Of a stretch of DNA of 64,000 nucleotides, positions 48,645 to 57,297 are shown one piece after another (within the stretch, counting starts at the first letter, position 1; each line of letters opens with the position of its first letter). Position numbers and translations under genes: made by a program. The notes beneath the pieces were generated by a model. It had not been told where the DNA came from. It ran no database searches and worked only from the letters and a program-made list of their open reading frames with translations. The stretch covers positions 1,674,001 to 1,738,000 of the forward strand of contig NZ_CP114283.1 in NCBI RefSeq assembly GCF_027107535.1, written 5' to 3'. This DNA is from Streptomyces aurantiacus (lineage in GTDB: Bacteria > Actinomycetota > Actinomycetes > Streptomycetales > Streptomycetaceae).

Positions 48645-49879
48645 GACGACTCCTTGCCGGTGCCCCCGGGAAGGGGAGCGGGGGATGGGACGGAGGCCGG
48701 GGCGGCCGGGGACGGGGCGATGAAGGCCGGGCCCAGGCCTAGCAGGATCGCCGCCGCGGGCCACAGCGGCAGCGCCGGCGCCGTCAGCGGGACGACGCCC
48801 GGATGCAGCGCCGCCGAGTCGTAGGAGGCGTACAGGATCAGCAGCGCCGCGACGGCCGCCCCGGACGCGGCGACGAGCCACGCGCGGACCCCCCACGCGT
48901 CCGGCCGGTACCGGGTGCGCAGCGACCGGCGGCCGCCGAGCCGCAGACCGCCCAGGGCCGCGGCGAGTCCGGCGAGCAGCACGGGCAGGCCGTAATTGCC
49001 GCCCTCCGCGGTGAGCAGGCCGTACGTCCCCGCGCAGACCCCGACCAGACCGCCGAGGGTGAGCGCGGCGGTGGTGCGGCGGACACCGGGCGCCACCTCG
49101 GCGGCACGGCCGTAACCCCGCGCGTCCATCGCCGCGGCGAGCGCCACCGAACGCTCCAACGCGCCCTCCAGGACCGGCAGTCCGACCTGGAGCAGGCCGC
49201 GCAGACCGTTGTCGGAGCGCCCTCGCAGGCGCCGGGCCGCGCGCAGCCGCTGGACGTCCGCGATCAGGTTCGGGGCGAAGGTGAGAGCGACGACCACGGC
49301 CACTCCCGCCTCGTACAGGGCCCCCGGGAGCGACTTGAGGAGACGGGACGGGTTCGCGAGGGCGTTCGCCGCGCCCACGCAGATGAGGAGCGTGGCGAGT
49401 TTCAGACCGTCGTAGAGGGCGAAGACCAGGCCCTCCGCTGTGACACGGCCACCGACGCGGATGCCCTGCGCCCAGTCGGGGAGGGGGAGTTCGGGGAGGG
49501 TGACGAGGAGATGCGTGCCCGGGACGGGGGAGCCGAGGAGGACGGCGAAGGCCAGCCGGATGGTTAGCACGGCGAGGGCGAGCTTGACGAAGGCGCCGTA
49601 GGAGCGGGCCCAGGGTGCCTCCGTCCTGCGCGCGGCCACCACGTAACCGGCCACGCCGACGAGCAGGGCGAGCAGGAGCGGGTTGGTGGTGTGGGACGCG
49701 GCGGTCCCAAGACCCAGGGCCCAGACCCACCAGGCGCCGGGATGCAGGGCGTTGGCACGCGTCGCCCGAGGGGCACGAAGGCGCCGCAGGACCCGGCGGG
49801 ACACGCTGCCCGGTGCCGGTGCCGGTGCCGGTGCCTGTGCCTGTGCTCGCCCCACCCCGAGTTCCCTGTTGCCCTCCAT
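48641..49879 (-). CDS. ECF transporter transmembrane component (EcfT)
   Basis: A 412-residue membrane protein with about eight hydrophobic segments. The coupling-helix segments LRAARRLRGRSDN and LAAAMDARGYGR are the ARG-type motifs of EcfT, which contact the ATPases. The N-terminus is Ala/Pro-rich (QAQAPAPAPAPG). The start ATG at 49879 is 13 bp downstream of the preceding gene stop. It is longer than typical EcfT proteins by an extra C-terminal region. Confidence 0.9.
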   Translation of the reverse strand: MEGNRELGVGRAQAQAPAPAPAPGSVSRRVLRRLRAPRATRANALHPGAWWVWALGLGTAASHTTNPLLLALLVGVAGYVVAARRTEAPWARSYGAFVKLALAVLTIRLAFAVLLGSPVPGTHLLVTLPELPLPDWAQGIRVGGRVTAEGLVFALYDGLKLATLLICVGAANALANPSRLLKSLPGALYEAGVAVVVALTFAPNLIADVQRLRAARRLRGRSDNGLRGLLQVGLPVLEGALERSVALAAAMDARGYGRAAEVAPGVRRTTAALTLGGLVGVCAGTYGLLTAEGGNYGLPVLLAGLAAALGGLRLGGRRSLRTRYRPDAWGVRAWLVAASGAAVAALLILYASYDSAALHPGVVPLTAPALPLWPAAAILLGLGPAFIAPSPAAPASVPSPAPLPGGTGKESS

Positions 49880-49892
49880 CACGTACGTCCCG

Positions 49893-50546
49893 TCAGCCGC
49901 GACGCCGACGCGCCTGCCAGATCGCGGCCGCACCCAGTACGGCCACGGCGGCGGCCCCGGCCAGCAGGCCCACCGACGGTCCGCCGTCCCCGGACCCGCT
50001 CTGCTCGCCGGGCGGTGCGGAGGCCTTCGGACGGTCGCCCGACACGGCCTCGCCGCACCCCGTGCGGGGGTAGCCCTCGATGGCGCACAGCAGGGCGTTC
50101 GTGCCGTAGCGCAGCGGCTTGGCGACGGCGGCCAGGGCGTCGGCCGTCGTCGCGTCCTCGCCGACGCGGGCGCAGGCGGTGCGCGGGCCCGGCGGTGTCG
50201 AGCCGGCCGGGGCGTCCGCGGCCGTACCGAAGTCGAGGACGAGGGCGACCCGTTTCGTACCCTCCCGGGCGGGCGTCTTCGCGCAGATCGTCGCGAACTC
50301 GGCCGCCCCGCGGGGCTTGGCCGAGTCCTTCGAGTCCTCGCTCACCGAGAACCGGAAGCCCTGGACGTCTCCGTCGGACGGCCGCGCGGTCGACGGGCCC
50401 TGCGTCGCGTACACCCACGTACCGCCGTCGGCGTCCCGGTCCCAGAAGGACCAGTAGCGGTAGCCGGCCGCCTGGGCCTGCCCCGCCGTACCGAGTACGG
50501 CGAGCAGGAGGCCCAGGACCAGCAGGGCCGGGCGGCGGCGGGTCAC
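49893..50546 (-). CDS. Secreted, C-terminally anchored protein of the cobalamin operon (SCO2322-like)
   Basis: A 217-residue protein with a signal peptide (VLGLLLAVLGTAGQAQA), a folded beta-rich part (YRYWSFWDRDADGGTWVY, VALVLDFGTAAD), a Gly/Pro-rich stretch and a C-terminal membrane helix ending in RRRRG. I recall this as the SCO2322 family, which accompanies ECF genes in Streptomyces. The GTG at 50546 overlaps the upstream stop (GTGA). By analogy with the beta domain of vitamin B12 carriers it may help capture cobalamin; this is a guess. Confidence 0.72.
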   Translation of the reverse strand: MTRRRPALLVLGLLLAVLGTAGQAQAAGYRYWSFWDRDADGGTWVYATQGPSTARPSDGDVQGFRFSVSEDSKDSAKPRGAAEFATICAKTPAREGTKRVALVLDFGTAADAPAGSTPPGPRTACARVGEDATTADALAAVAKPLRYGTNALLCAIEGYPRTGCGEAVSGDRPKASAPPGEQSGSGDGGPSVGLLAGAAAVAVLGAAAIWQARRRRG

Positions 50547-51796
50547 AGCTGCTGCTTCCTGGTGCGGCCGCTGATGAGGAAGCCGACGCCGATGCCGCCG
50601 ACCAGGCCGACCCCGACGATCCACCAGACGCTGACCCCGCCGTCGTCCTCGTTCCCGCCCTGCTCGTCCTTGCTGTCGGCCGGCGCGGCGGAGTCGCCGG
50701 AGGCCTCTGTCGCGGGGCCGGTCAGGCCGAGCTGCTTGACCAGGTCGGCCCCGCCGAAGTCGCTCGGGTCCGAACCGGTGGCGTGCGCCGCGAAGATCAG
50801 CTGCGCGTACGCGGCCGGGCCGCTCTTCGCCGCCCAGGCGTCGGCGTTCTTCTCCAGCCAGGCCAGCGGCTTCTTGGCGTCCGCCGCCCGGCCCGCCGCG
50901 GCGAGCGCGACGACCGTGTCGGCGGTGTTGCCGTAGTCGGGCTGGTCCTCGGCGCCGGGCAGGGAGGACTCCAGGTGGCCGGTCTTCGCGACCGCCCCGA
51001 CCAGGTACCCGGCACCGTTGGCCGCCGCCTCGTCCAGGGTCACCGAGCCCTTGCCCGCACAGGTGGGGGCCTTGGGGGAGACGGGCTCGTCGTCCGGCTC
51101 CGCCGCCAGCCCCTCACCGAGCGCGCCGAGCACCCCGGCCGCTGTGGCGTCCGCGTTCGCCGCAAGCCCGCCCTTCTTGTCGGGCTGGAAGGCGAAGGCG
51201 CCCCCGCCGTCCTCGTCGCAGGGGACGGACAGCCCGCGCAAAGCGTCGTACGGCGTCCGGCCGCCCTTCGACCGCACGCCCTCCACGTCGGTGTCCGTGG
51301 CCTCCAGGGCCCCGATCACGACGGACGTCGAGTTGGTGTCGCTGGCCCCGCCGGGGAGGTAGCCCCAGCCGCCGTCCTTGTTCTGCACGGACTTCAGCCA
51401 CTTCACGGCCGGGCCGGTCGCGGCGTCGTCCGCGTCGAGTTCCGCCAGGGCCTGGACGGCGGCGGCCGTGCTGTTCGTGTCGATCTGCGTCTTGGCGTCG
51501 CACTTCGCGGCCGGGTCCGCGCGGTAGGCCGCGAAGGCGCCGTTCGCGCACTGCTGTCCGGTGAGCCAGTCGACGGCCTTCGCCGCGGGCTTCACGCCCA
51601 CCGTGTGCTGGGCGAGCAGCGCCAGCGACTGGCGCCAGACGCCGTCGTACGTGGGGTCGGTGCTGCCGTAGAGGCCCGTGGGGAGGGCCTGGGACGGGGA
51701 TGCGGAGGGCGACTCGTCGGCGAGGGCGGCCGGCGCGAAGGCCGTGCCGATCACGGCGGTGGCGGCCAGGACCACGGCGCTGCGGCGGACAAACAT
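50543..51796 (-). CDS. Prenyltransferase/squalene-oxidase-repeat protein, transcobalamin-like alpha/alpha barrel
   Basis: A 417-residue protein with a signal peptide (cleavage after ALA near residue 26), an alpha/alpha-barrel domain with repeated hairpins (QQCANGAFAAYR, SVQNKDGGWGYLPGG, DTNSTAAAVQAL, DTNSTSVVIGAL) and a C-terminal membrane helix. The same fold forms the alpha domain of transcobalamin and intrinsic factor. Being the first gene after a cobalamin riboswitch and before ECF genes, it is likely a surface cobalamin-capturing protein. The start ATG at 51796 is the best supported, and a GTG 9 codons upstream is possible. Confidence 0.8.
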   Translation of the reverse strand: MFVRRSAVVLAATAVIGTAFAPAALADESPSASPSQALPTGLYGSTDPTYDGVWRQSLALLAQHTVGVKPAAKAVDWLTGQQCANGAFAAYRADPAAKCDAKTQIDTNSTAAAVQALAELDADDAATGPAVKWLKSVQNKDGGWGYLPGGASDTNSTSVVIGALEATDTDVEGVRSKGGRTPYDALRGLSVPCDEDGGGAFAFQPDKKGGLAANADATAAGVLGALGEGLAAEPDDEPVSPKAPTCAGKGSVTLDEAAANGAGYLVGAVAKTGHLESSLPGAEDQPDYGNTADTVVALAAAGRAADAKKPLAWLEKNADAWAAKSGPAAYAQLIFAAHATGSDPSDFGGADLVKQLGLTGPATEASGDSAAPADSKDEQGGNEDDGGVSVWWIVGVGLVGGIGVGFLISGRTRKQQL

Positions 51797-51974
51797 GATC
51801 GGCGGGTGCCTCTCTGTGCTCACGGGTTCGCCCGCGGGGCGCCGCGGTCGGTGCCGGGTCGGCGACCGCGCTCGGGCCTTCGGGCCTTTGCACGTCCGCC
51901 GGCTCCGCACCGGCGCGTCCCCGCGGGGGAGCCGGGCAGCCCGGAGCACCGGGCGGCTCGGCTCCGTATGCCTC

Positions 51975-52135
51975 GACGGTGCCGGTCACCGGCGGTCCCG
52001 GTGACGCGAGCCGGTCACTTCCGCACGGGGCATTCCGGCTCACCGCCCGTCTCGACCGAGGGCGGCACACGGCTGCGGGTCAGCGCCGGTTTTGCACCGG
52101 CTTCCCCCCGTACGAGTGTGATGACGACCCGCTCA
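51975..52135 (-). ncRNA. Cobalamin (adenosylcobalamin) riboswitch
   Basis: Read on the minus strand, GGGGGGAAGCCGGTGCAAAA, then CCGGCGCTGACCCGCAGCC, reproduces the conserved cobalamin riboswitch core (GGGAAnnnGGTGnAAnnCC, GCTGnCCCGCA). About 60 bases later, GAGCCGGAATGCC resembles the B12 box. It lies in the leader of the alpha/alpha-barrel and ECF operon. The edges are approximate. When cobalamin is abundant it should reduce expression. Confidence 0.82.
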
Positions 52136-52228
52136 CTGTACCGGCCCGTAGCAATGGCCCTCGGGCCCGGCCGGACGGGAGGCCGGCGGAGCTGTGCGCG
52201 CCGCTCACGGGTCCCGGGCCCGGGGGGC

Positions 52229-53509
52229 TCAGGGGCTGTGGGTGCGGTGGACCGCCGGCGGTACGGGGACCGTGGCCTGCGTGGGCTGGCACAGGACGAG
52301 GGCCAGGTCGTCGGCGGGGGCGGTTCCCGTGTGGGCGAGGAGCCGGAGGTAGAGGGTGTCGAGCGCCTCGTCGGGGAGCGGGTCGCGCAGGGCGTGGGCC
52401 GCCTCGGTGAGGACGGGGAAGAGCGTGCCGTCGGGAGCCCGCGCCTCGGTGAGACCGTCCGTGTAGAGGAGGAGACGGTCGCCGGGCTGGAGGCGTACGC
52501 GGTACTGGCGGGGATCTGGGCACAGACCCAACGGAAGGGCGGGGACGGCCGGTTCGAGGAGTTCGACGCGCTGGCCCGAGCGCAAGGGCGCCGGGTGCCC
52601 GCAGTTGACCAGGCGGACCTCGCCCGGGGCGAACTCGGCGAGGACGGCGGTGACGAAGTCCTCCGGGCCCAGGCCCGGCGCGAGGCGGCTGTCCAGGCTG
52701 GTGGCGACCGCCGTCAAGTCCCGTACGGTGTAGGCGAGTTCGCGGAACCCGGCCACCGTCTCGGCGGACAGCCGAACGGCTTCCAGGCCGTGTCCGCGCA
52801 CGTCGCCGACGAGGACCCGCAGGCCGAACGCCGTCACCGCCACGTCGTACAGGTCACCGCCGACAGCCGACTCGCGCGCGGCGCAGTGGTAGCGCGTGGA
52901 GACATGCGTGCCGGCGAAGTCCCGGGAGAGCGGCCGCAGGACGGCCTCCTGGGTGATCCGCACGACCTCGCGCACCTCGGCTAGCCGGGCGGCGAGCCGG
53001 TCCCGCTGCCGCACCGCGTGCACGGTGAGCGCGCCGCCGAGCAGCAGCTGGACCAGCGTGACGGCGGGCGGCACCCGGTCCAGCAACAGTGCGGGCAGGG
53101 CGATGAGCACGCAGACCGCCGAAGGCGCGAGGAGCCGGCCCTCGGAGAGCTTGCCGAGGTGGCCGGACACTGCGGCCGCACGAGGCGGGCCGTGCCCGGA
53201 GGGTGTGTCGTTTCCGGAAGGCCCGCCGTGTCCGGGAGACCGGCGGTGCGACCGGAGCCGCCCCTGCGCACGGAGCTGCCCGTCCACCGGGAGCTGCCCG
53301 TCCGGGTGGTGCTGTCCGTCTGTGCCGTGCTGTCCGTCTGTGCGGGGATGCCCGTGTGCGCGAGGCTGCCCGCCCGTACAAGGTTGCCCGTCCGTACGGA
53401 GCTGCCGTGACCGCTTGCGGGGGAGTACCCGGTTCCACACCCGCGCCCACTTCCACTTCCGGGGCCCCGCGGAGCGATGTCCCGCCGCGTCCTCGCTGTC
53501 GCGGGTCAT
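52229..53509 (-). CDS. PP2C-family (SpoIIE/RsbU-like) protein phosphatase
   Basis: A 426-residue protein. An N-terminal disordered region with GQ repeats (DGQPCTGGQ, DGQHGTDGQHHPDGQL) is followed by one or two membrane helices (VCVLIALPALLL..., VTLVQLLLGGALTV, about 130-170). The C-terminal PP2C-type domain has VGGDLYDVAV (metal-binding D), VGDVRGHG, LLLYTDGLTEAR and DDLALVL. It should remove phosphate from anti-anti-sigma factors or other proteins; targets unknown. The repeat region is made by short direct DNA repeats. Confidence 0.87.
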   Translation of the reverse strand: MTRDSEDAAGHRSAGPRKWKWARVWNRVLPRKRSRQLRTDGQPCTGGQPRAHGHPRTDGQHGTDGQHHPDGQLPVDGQLRAQGRLRSHRRSPGHGGPSGNDTPSGHGPPRAAAVSGHLGKLSEGRLLAPSAVCVLIALPALLLDRVPPAVTLVQLLLGGALTVHAVRQRDRLAARLAEVREVVRITQEAVLRPLSRDFAGTHVSTRYHCAARESAVGGDLYDVAVTAFGLRVLVGDVRGHGLEAVRLSAETVAGFRELAYTVRDLTAVATSLDSRLAPGLGPEDFVTAVLAEFAPGEVRLVNCGHPAPLRSGQRVELLEPAVPALPLGLCPDPRQYRVRLQPGDRLLLYTDGLTEARAPDGTLFPVLTEAAHALRDPLPDEALDTLYLRLLAHTGTAPADDLALVLCQPTQATVPVPPAVHRTHSP

Positions 53510-53747
53510 CCGCTCGCCCCGCTCTCTGTCCGCCACTGGACGACGGTCTCCGAATATCTCCCTCCGCACCCGCAACGACGGGGAGTTGATCGCATCTCTC
53601 CGGAATGTGCCCGGAAGTGACGGCGATGGACCGAGTTCGTGTCCGCATCACCGGAGCGGTGCGAAGCGTCCCGGTGACCGGGTCACACTGGCCCGGATGC
53701 GGGGTCCCACGGGGCTCGTCCGTGTGCCGTGCGGGGAGGGCGTTGCC

Positions 53748-55979
53748 GTGCCAGAGGACAGGACGACCGGCGGGCGGCCGGGAAATCTTCCGCCCGAGAC
53801 ACGGAGCTTCGTCGGCCGGCGCCCCGAACTGGCCCGGCTCGACGCGGTCCTGGGCCCGGCCGGGGATCGCGAGCGCCTGGTGACGCTCGTCGGGCCCGGC
53901 GGCGTCGGCAAGACCCGGCTCGCCCTGCGTGCCGCCCGCCGTGCCGCCCACCGGTATCCGGACGGCGTCTGGTTCGTGGAGCTCTCGCCGCTGCGGGCCC
54001 GGGGCCTGGTGGGCTTCGCCGTGATGGAGGCGCTGCGGCTCGCCGACCAGTCGACCCGTCCGGTGACCGAGGTGCTCGCGGAATGGCTGCGGGACAAGGA
54101 CGTACTGATCGTCCTCGACTCCTGCGAGCACCTGCTTCCCGACTGCGTCGACCTGGCCCGCGCCCTGCTCCCCGCCGCACCGGGCCTGCGGCTCCTGACC
54201 ACCAGCCGGGAACACCTCGGTCATCCGTCCGAACTCCGCGTCGAGGTCGCCCCGCTGCCGGTGAGGGAGGACGCCGGCCCCACGAGGCAGGCCAGGGCGT
54301 CCCCCGCAGCGGAGGACCGGGAGGGAGCGGTGCCCGTGCGGGAGGAGGCGGGCACGCCGGTAGGGGAGGACGCCGGTGACCGGGGTGGTCCCGGTGACGC
54401 GCTCGACCTGTTCGCGCAGCGGGCGGTCGAGGCGTGGCCCGGCTTCGTCCTCGACGGGGACTCCACCGGCACGGTCGCCGCCATCTGCCGTCGCCTGGAC
54501 GGAATCCCCCTGGCCATCGAACTGGCCGCGGCCCGCCTCCCCGAACTCTCCCTCGGCGCGCTGGACGAACGGCTCGGCGAGCGTCTGCCGTCCCCACTGG
54601 ACCTGCTCGCGTCGGGGCCGGGCGAGGGGCCGCTGCGGCACCGCACCCTGCGCACGGCCATCGGCTGGAGCCACGAACTGTGCGCGCCTCTGGAGCGGTT
54701 GCTGTGGGCCAGGCTCTCCGTGTTCACCGGCGGTTTCGACCTGGCCGCGGCCGAGGACGTCTGCGCCGGCGGCCCCCTGCCCGCCGGGCGGATCGCCGCC
54801 CTGCTCGAACGGCTCGTCGAGCAGTCCATCGTGCTGTGCCACCGCACGGCTGACGACCGCTTCCAACTCCTCGACAGTGTGCGCGAGTTCGGCGTCGACT
54901 GGTTGCGCGCCCTCGGCGAGGAGCGGGTCCTGCGGATGCGGCACCTCGACCGCTACCGGAGCCTCGCCCGCAGCGGCTGCGCGGAGTGGAACACCGGCCG
55001 CCAGGTGCTGTGGTGCGAGCGTACGGTCACCGAACACGCCAACCTGCGCACCGCCATGGACTACGCGCTGTCCGGGCACGACGGCCCGGGCGCCCTGAGC
55101 ACGGCGGCCGACATCGGCTTCCTGTGGCGCCACTGCGGCTACCTGCGGGACGCGCAGCACTGCCTCGACCAGGTACTCACCGCCGATCCGGAGCCCGGCC
55201 CCGACTTCGTGCGCGCCCTGTGGGTGAGGGGGGCGGTCGCGCTCCTCCAGGGCGACCTGGACAGCGCCGAGCGCTGGGCGGCGGTCTGTACGGCGGCGTC
55301 CGTGGAACAGGGCGACCCCGTGGCGGTCGTCGCCGCCGCGTACCTCACCGGCGGGCACCTGCTCCTGCGCGGCAGGCTCGCCGAGGCGCTGGTGGTGTTC
55401 CGGGAGGCCGAACTGCTCCCGGTCCGCGACGACTGGCTGGGGTCCGCGCAGCTCCAGGTGCGGCTCGGGCTGTCCTTCGTCCACCTGCTGAGCGGTGACC
55501 TCGTCCGCTCCCGTGAGGTCGCCGACGAGGTGCGCGAGGAGAGCGCGCGGCGCGGCGAGTGCTGGGTGGGCGCCTTCGCCGACTGTTTCGTCGCCCAGGC
55601 CGACCTGGACGAGGGCGACCTCCCGGCGGCGGTGCGCAACGCCCGCACGGCCATCGTCGGGCACTCGCTGCTGAACAGCACGCTCGGTGTCGCCCTCACC
55701 CTCGACGTGCTGGCCTCGGCGGTCGTCGCGACCGGTGACGGGCATCGTGCGGCCCGCCTCCTCGCCGTCGGCCAGCGCGTCTGGGAGCGCGTCGGGAGCG
55801 TCCACATGCAGTCGCCGGACCTGATGTCCGCCCGCCGCGCCCGTGAACACCTGGTCCGCCGGGAGATCGGCGACGAGGCCTACACCGAGGCGTACGCGGA
55901 GGGACTGGCCATGTCGTACGAGCGGGGCATCGACTACGCGGTGGGCGGCGTCCCGGACCGCCGCCGCCCGGGCCCCTGA
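53748..55979 (+). CDS. NB-ARC ATPase with TPR-like repeats (LuxR/AfsR-type regulator without HTH)
   Basis: A 743-residue protein. Residues about 20-50 hold FVGRRPELARL, the entry to an AAA/NB-ARC domain with Walker A GPGGVGKT (49-56) and Walker B VLIVLDSCEH. GIPLAIELAAARLPEL marks the winged-helix/GLPL region. The second half (about 380-720) is made of TPR-like helical repeats. Unlike typical LuxR or SARP regulators, no helix-turn-helix is seen at either end. It may act by protein contact. The GTG at 53748 follows GGGGAGGG. Confidence 0.85.
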   Translation: MPEDRTTGGRPGNLPPETRSFVGRRPELARLDAVLGPAGDRERLVTLVGPGGVGKTRLALRAARRAAHRYPDGVWFVELSPLRARGLVGFAVMEALRLADQSTRPVTEVLAEWLRDKDVLIVLDSCEHLLPDCVDLARALLPAAPGLRLLTTSREHLGHPSELRVEVAPLPVREDAGPTRQARASPAAEDREGAVPVREEAGTPVGEDAGDRGGPGDALDLFAQRAVEAWPGFVLDGDSTGTVAAICRRLDGIPLAIELAAARLPELSLGALDERLGERLPSPLDLLASGPGEGPLRHRTLRTAIGWSHELCAPLERLLWARLSVFTGGFDLAAAEDVCAGGPLPAGRIAALLERLVEQSIVLCHRTADDRFQLLDSVREFGVDWLRALGEERVLRMRHLDRYRSLARSGCAEWNTGRQVLWCERTVTEHANLRTAMDYALSGHDGPGALSTAADIGFLWRHCGYLRDAQHCLDQVLTADPEPGPDFVRALWVRGAVALLQGDLDSAERWAAVCTAASVEQGDPVAVVAAAYLTGGHLLLRGRLAEALVVFREAELLPVRDDWLGSAQLQVRLGLSFVHLLSGDLVRSREVADEVREESARRGECWVGAFADCFVAQADLDEGDLPAAVRNARTAIVGHSLLNSTLGVALTLDVLASAVVATGDGHRAARLLAVGQRVWERVGSVHMQSPDLMSARRAREHLVRREIGDEAYTEAYAEGLAMSYERGIDYAVGGVPDRRRPGP

Positions 55980-56076
55980 AGCACCGGCCGGCCGGACAGG
56001 GACTGCCGAAGCCCCGGCCCTCCGGGCAGCGGCAGTTGAGGCACGGGCCTTCCAGGCAGCGGCTGCTGACGTGTCG

Positions 56077-57099
56077 TCATACGGTCACGTACGTCACCGG
56101 ATCGCTTCCCGTCACGGCTTCCGCACGCCCCAGTTTCACCAGGCGGCGCAGGTGGGCCTCCGCCTCCGAGACCGCGATGTTCCGGGAGCCGTACGGGATG
56201 TCGGACCAGGGGCGGTTCCACTCCATGAGCTCGGCGACCTGCCACACGGTGAGCGGGGTGCCGAGAAGGGAGAGGAGACCGGTGAGGCGGTCCTCGTGGT
56301 GGTCGAGCAACTCCCGCACGCGGGACGGGGCGTCGGTGAAGGCGTGCAGATGGGCGGGGAGCACCTCGGCCGGTCCGAGGCCGCCGACGCGTTCCAGGGA
56401 GTCGAGGTAGTCGCCGAGCGGATCGGGGACGGTGTCGTCGTCCGGGTCCTCGTACAGCCCGATGTGCGGGGTGATCCTCGGCAGGAGGTGGTCGCCGGAG
56501 AACAGGCGCCCGTGGCCCGGCAGCTGTGCCGGATGGTCCTCCTCCAGGTGCAGGCAGACATGGCCGGGCGTGTGGCCCGGGGTCCAGATCGCGCGCAGGC
56601 GCCGGCCGGCGAGGTCGAGGAGCTCGCCGGGGACGATCTCACGGTCGGGGAGCGCGGGGGAGAAGCCGGGGAACCGGGAGCGGGCGGTGCGCATCGGCGC
56701 CACGTGCTCCTCGGGCGCCCCCGCCGCCGTCAGCTTGTCCACCATGTAGGCGAACCAGCGCTCGGGCCGGGTCTCCCGGGTGCGCCGCACGATGGAGATG
56801 TCGGCGGCGTGCATGGCCACCCACGCGCCCGACGCCTCCCGCACCTTGGCCGACAGCCCGTGGTGGTCCGGGTGGTGGTGGGTGATCACCACTCCGTGGA
56901 TCTCCCCGACCGCCGTCCCGCAGGCCGTCAGCCCGTCGGTGAGCGCGTCCCAGGATGCGGGAGCGTCCCAGCCCGTGTCGATCAGTACCGGTCCGCGGTC
57001 GGTGTCCACGACGTACACGAGCGTGTTGCCGAGGGGGTTGTCCGGGATGGGGACCTCGACGGACCGTACGCCTCCGCCGTGATCGGTCACCTGTGGCAT
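56077..57099 (-). CDS. Metallo-beta-lactamase fold hydrolase
   Basis: A 340-residue MBL protein. It has THHHPDHHG (HxHxDH motif, about 73-81), GHTPGH and FSGDHLLP metal motifs, with a distinct C-terminal helical domain (about 230-330, winged-helix-like). It probably hydrolyses an ester or thioester; the substrate is not predictable. It is divergent from an aldehyde dehydrogenase, with a KstR-like box 36 bp upstream of its start, so it may serve steroid or lipid breakdown. Confidence 0.87.
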   Translation of the reverse strand: MPQVTDHGGGVRSVEVPIPDNPLGNTLVYVVDTDRGPVLIDTGWDAPASWDALTDGLTACGTAVGEIHGVVITHHHPDHHGLSAKVREASGAWVAMHAADISIVRRTRETRPERWFAYMVDKLTAAGAPEEHVAPMRTARSRFPGFSPALPDREIVPGELLDLAGRRLRAIWTPGHTPGHVCLHLEEDHPAQLPGHGRLFSGDHLLPRITPHIGLYEDPDDDTVPDPLGDYLDSLERVGGLGPAEVLPAHLHAFTDAPSRVRELLDHHEDRLTGLLSLLGTPLTVWQVAELMEWNRPWSDIPYGSRNIAVSEAEAHLRRLVKLGRAEAVTGSDPVTYVTV

Positions 57100-57134
57100 G
57101 GGCTCCCCTGTCGCCGACTTCCGGTCACTATAAC

Positions 57135-57148
57135 TAGAACCAGTTCCA
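57135..57148. promoter_or_regulatory. KstR box upstream of the MBL hydrolase
   Basis: TAGAACCAGTTCCA matches TnnAACnnGTTnnA at every fixed position. It lies 36 bp upstream of the MBL start, where a repressor would block RNA polymerase. Confidence 0.7.
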
Positions 57149-57231
57149 ATGGGAGCCCACGTCGCTCAACCGCCCCGCACGGCAGGAGGCGGAGCGAGCG
57201 AAGTGCTGTGAGCTCCGTGGACTCCTCCAAG

Positions 57232-57245
57232 TGGAACTGGTATCA
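57232..57245. promoter_or_regulatory. KstR-like box upstream of the aldehyde dehydrogenase
   Basis: TGGAACTGGTATCA matches the consensus except for GTA in place of GTT. It lies about 53 bp upstream of the aldehyde dehydrogenase start, in the same divergent promoter region as the exact box at 57135-57148. Confidence 0.55.
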
Positions 57246-57297
57246 GTTTCAGTGTCTGATGCACCGTCAGGAAATGTCCTCGGAGAGGCAGTCGGTC

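Noticed and set aside
49691..52984. 1097-codon open frame across the start of the cobalamin operon
   Set aside because: It is antisense to three recognisable genes and a riboswitch, and has Arg/Pro/Gly-rich shadow composition.
52854..55850. 998-codon open frame antisense to the NB-ARC ATPase
   Set aside because: No recognisable domain and biased composition; the plus-strand protein has complete Walker motifs.
55980..56076. Short near-repeats (GGGCAGCGGCAG / AGGCAGCGGCTG) between convergent genes
   Set aside because: Too short and imperfect to call a repeat element; probably GC-rich noise or a weak terminator.
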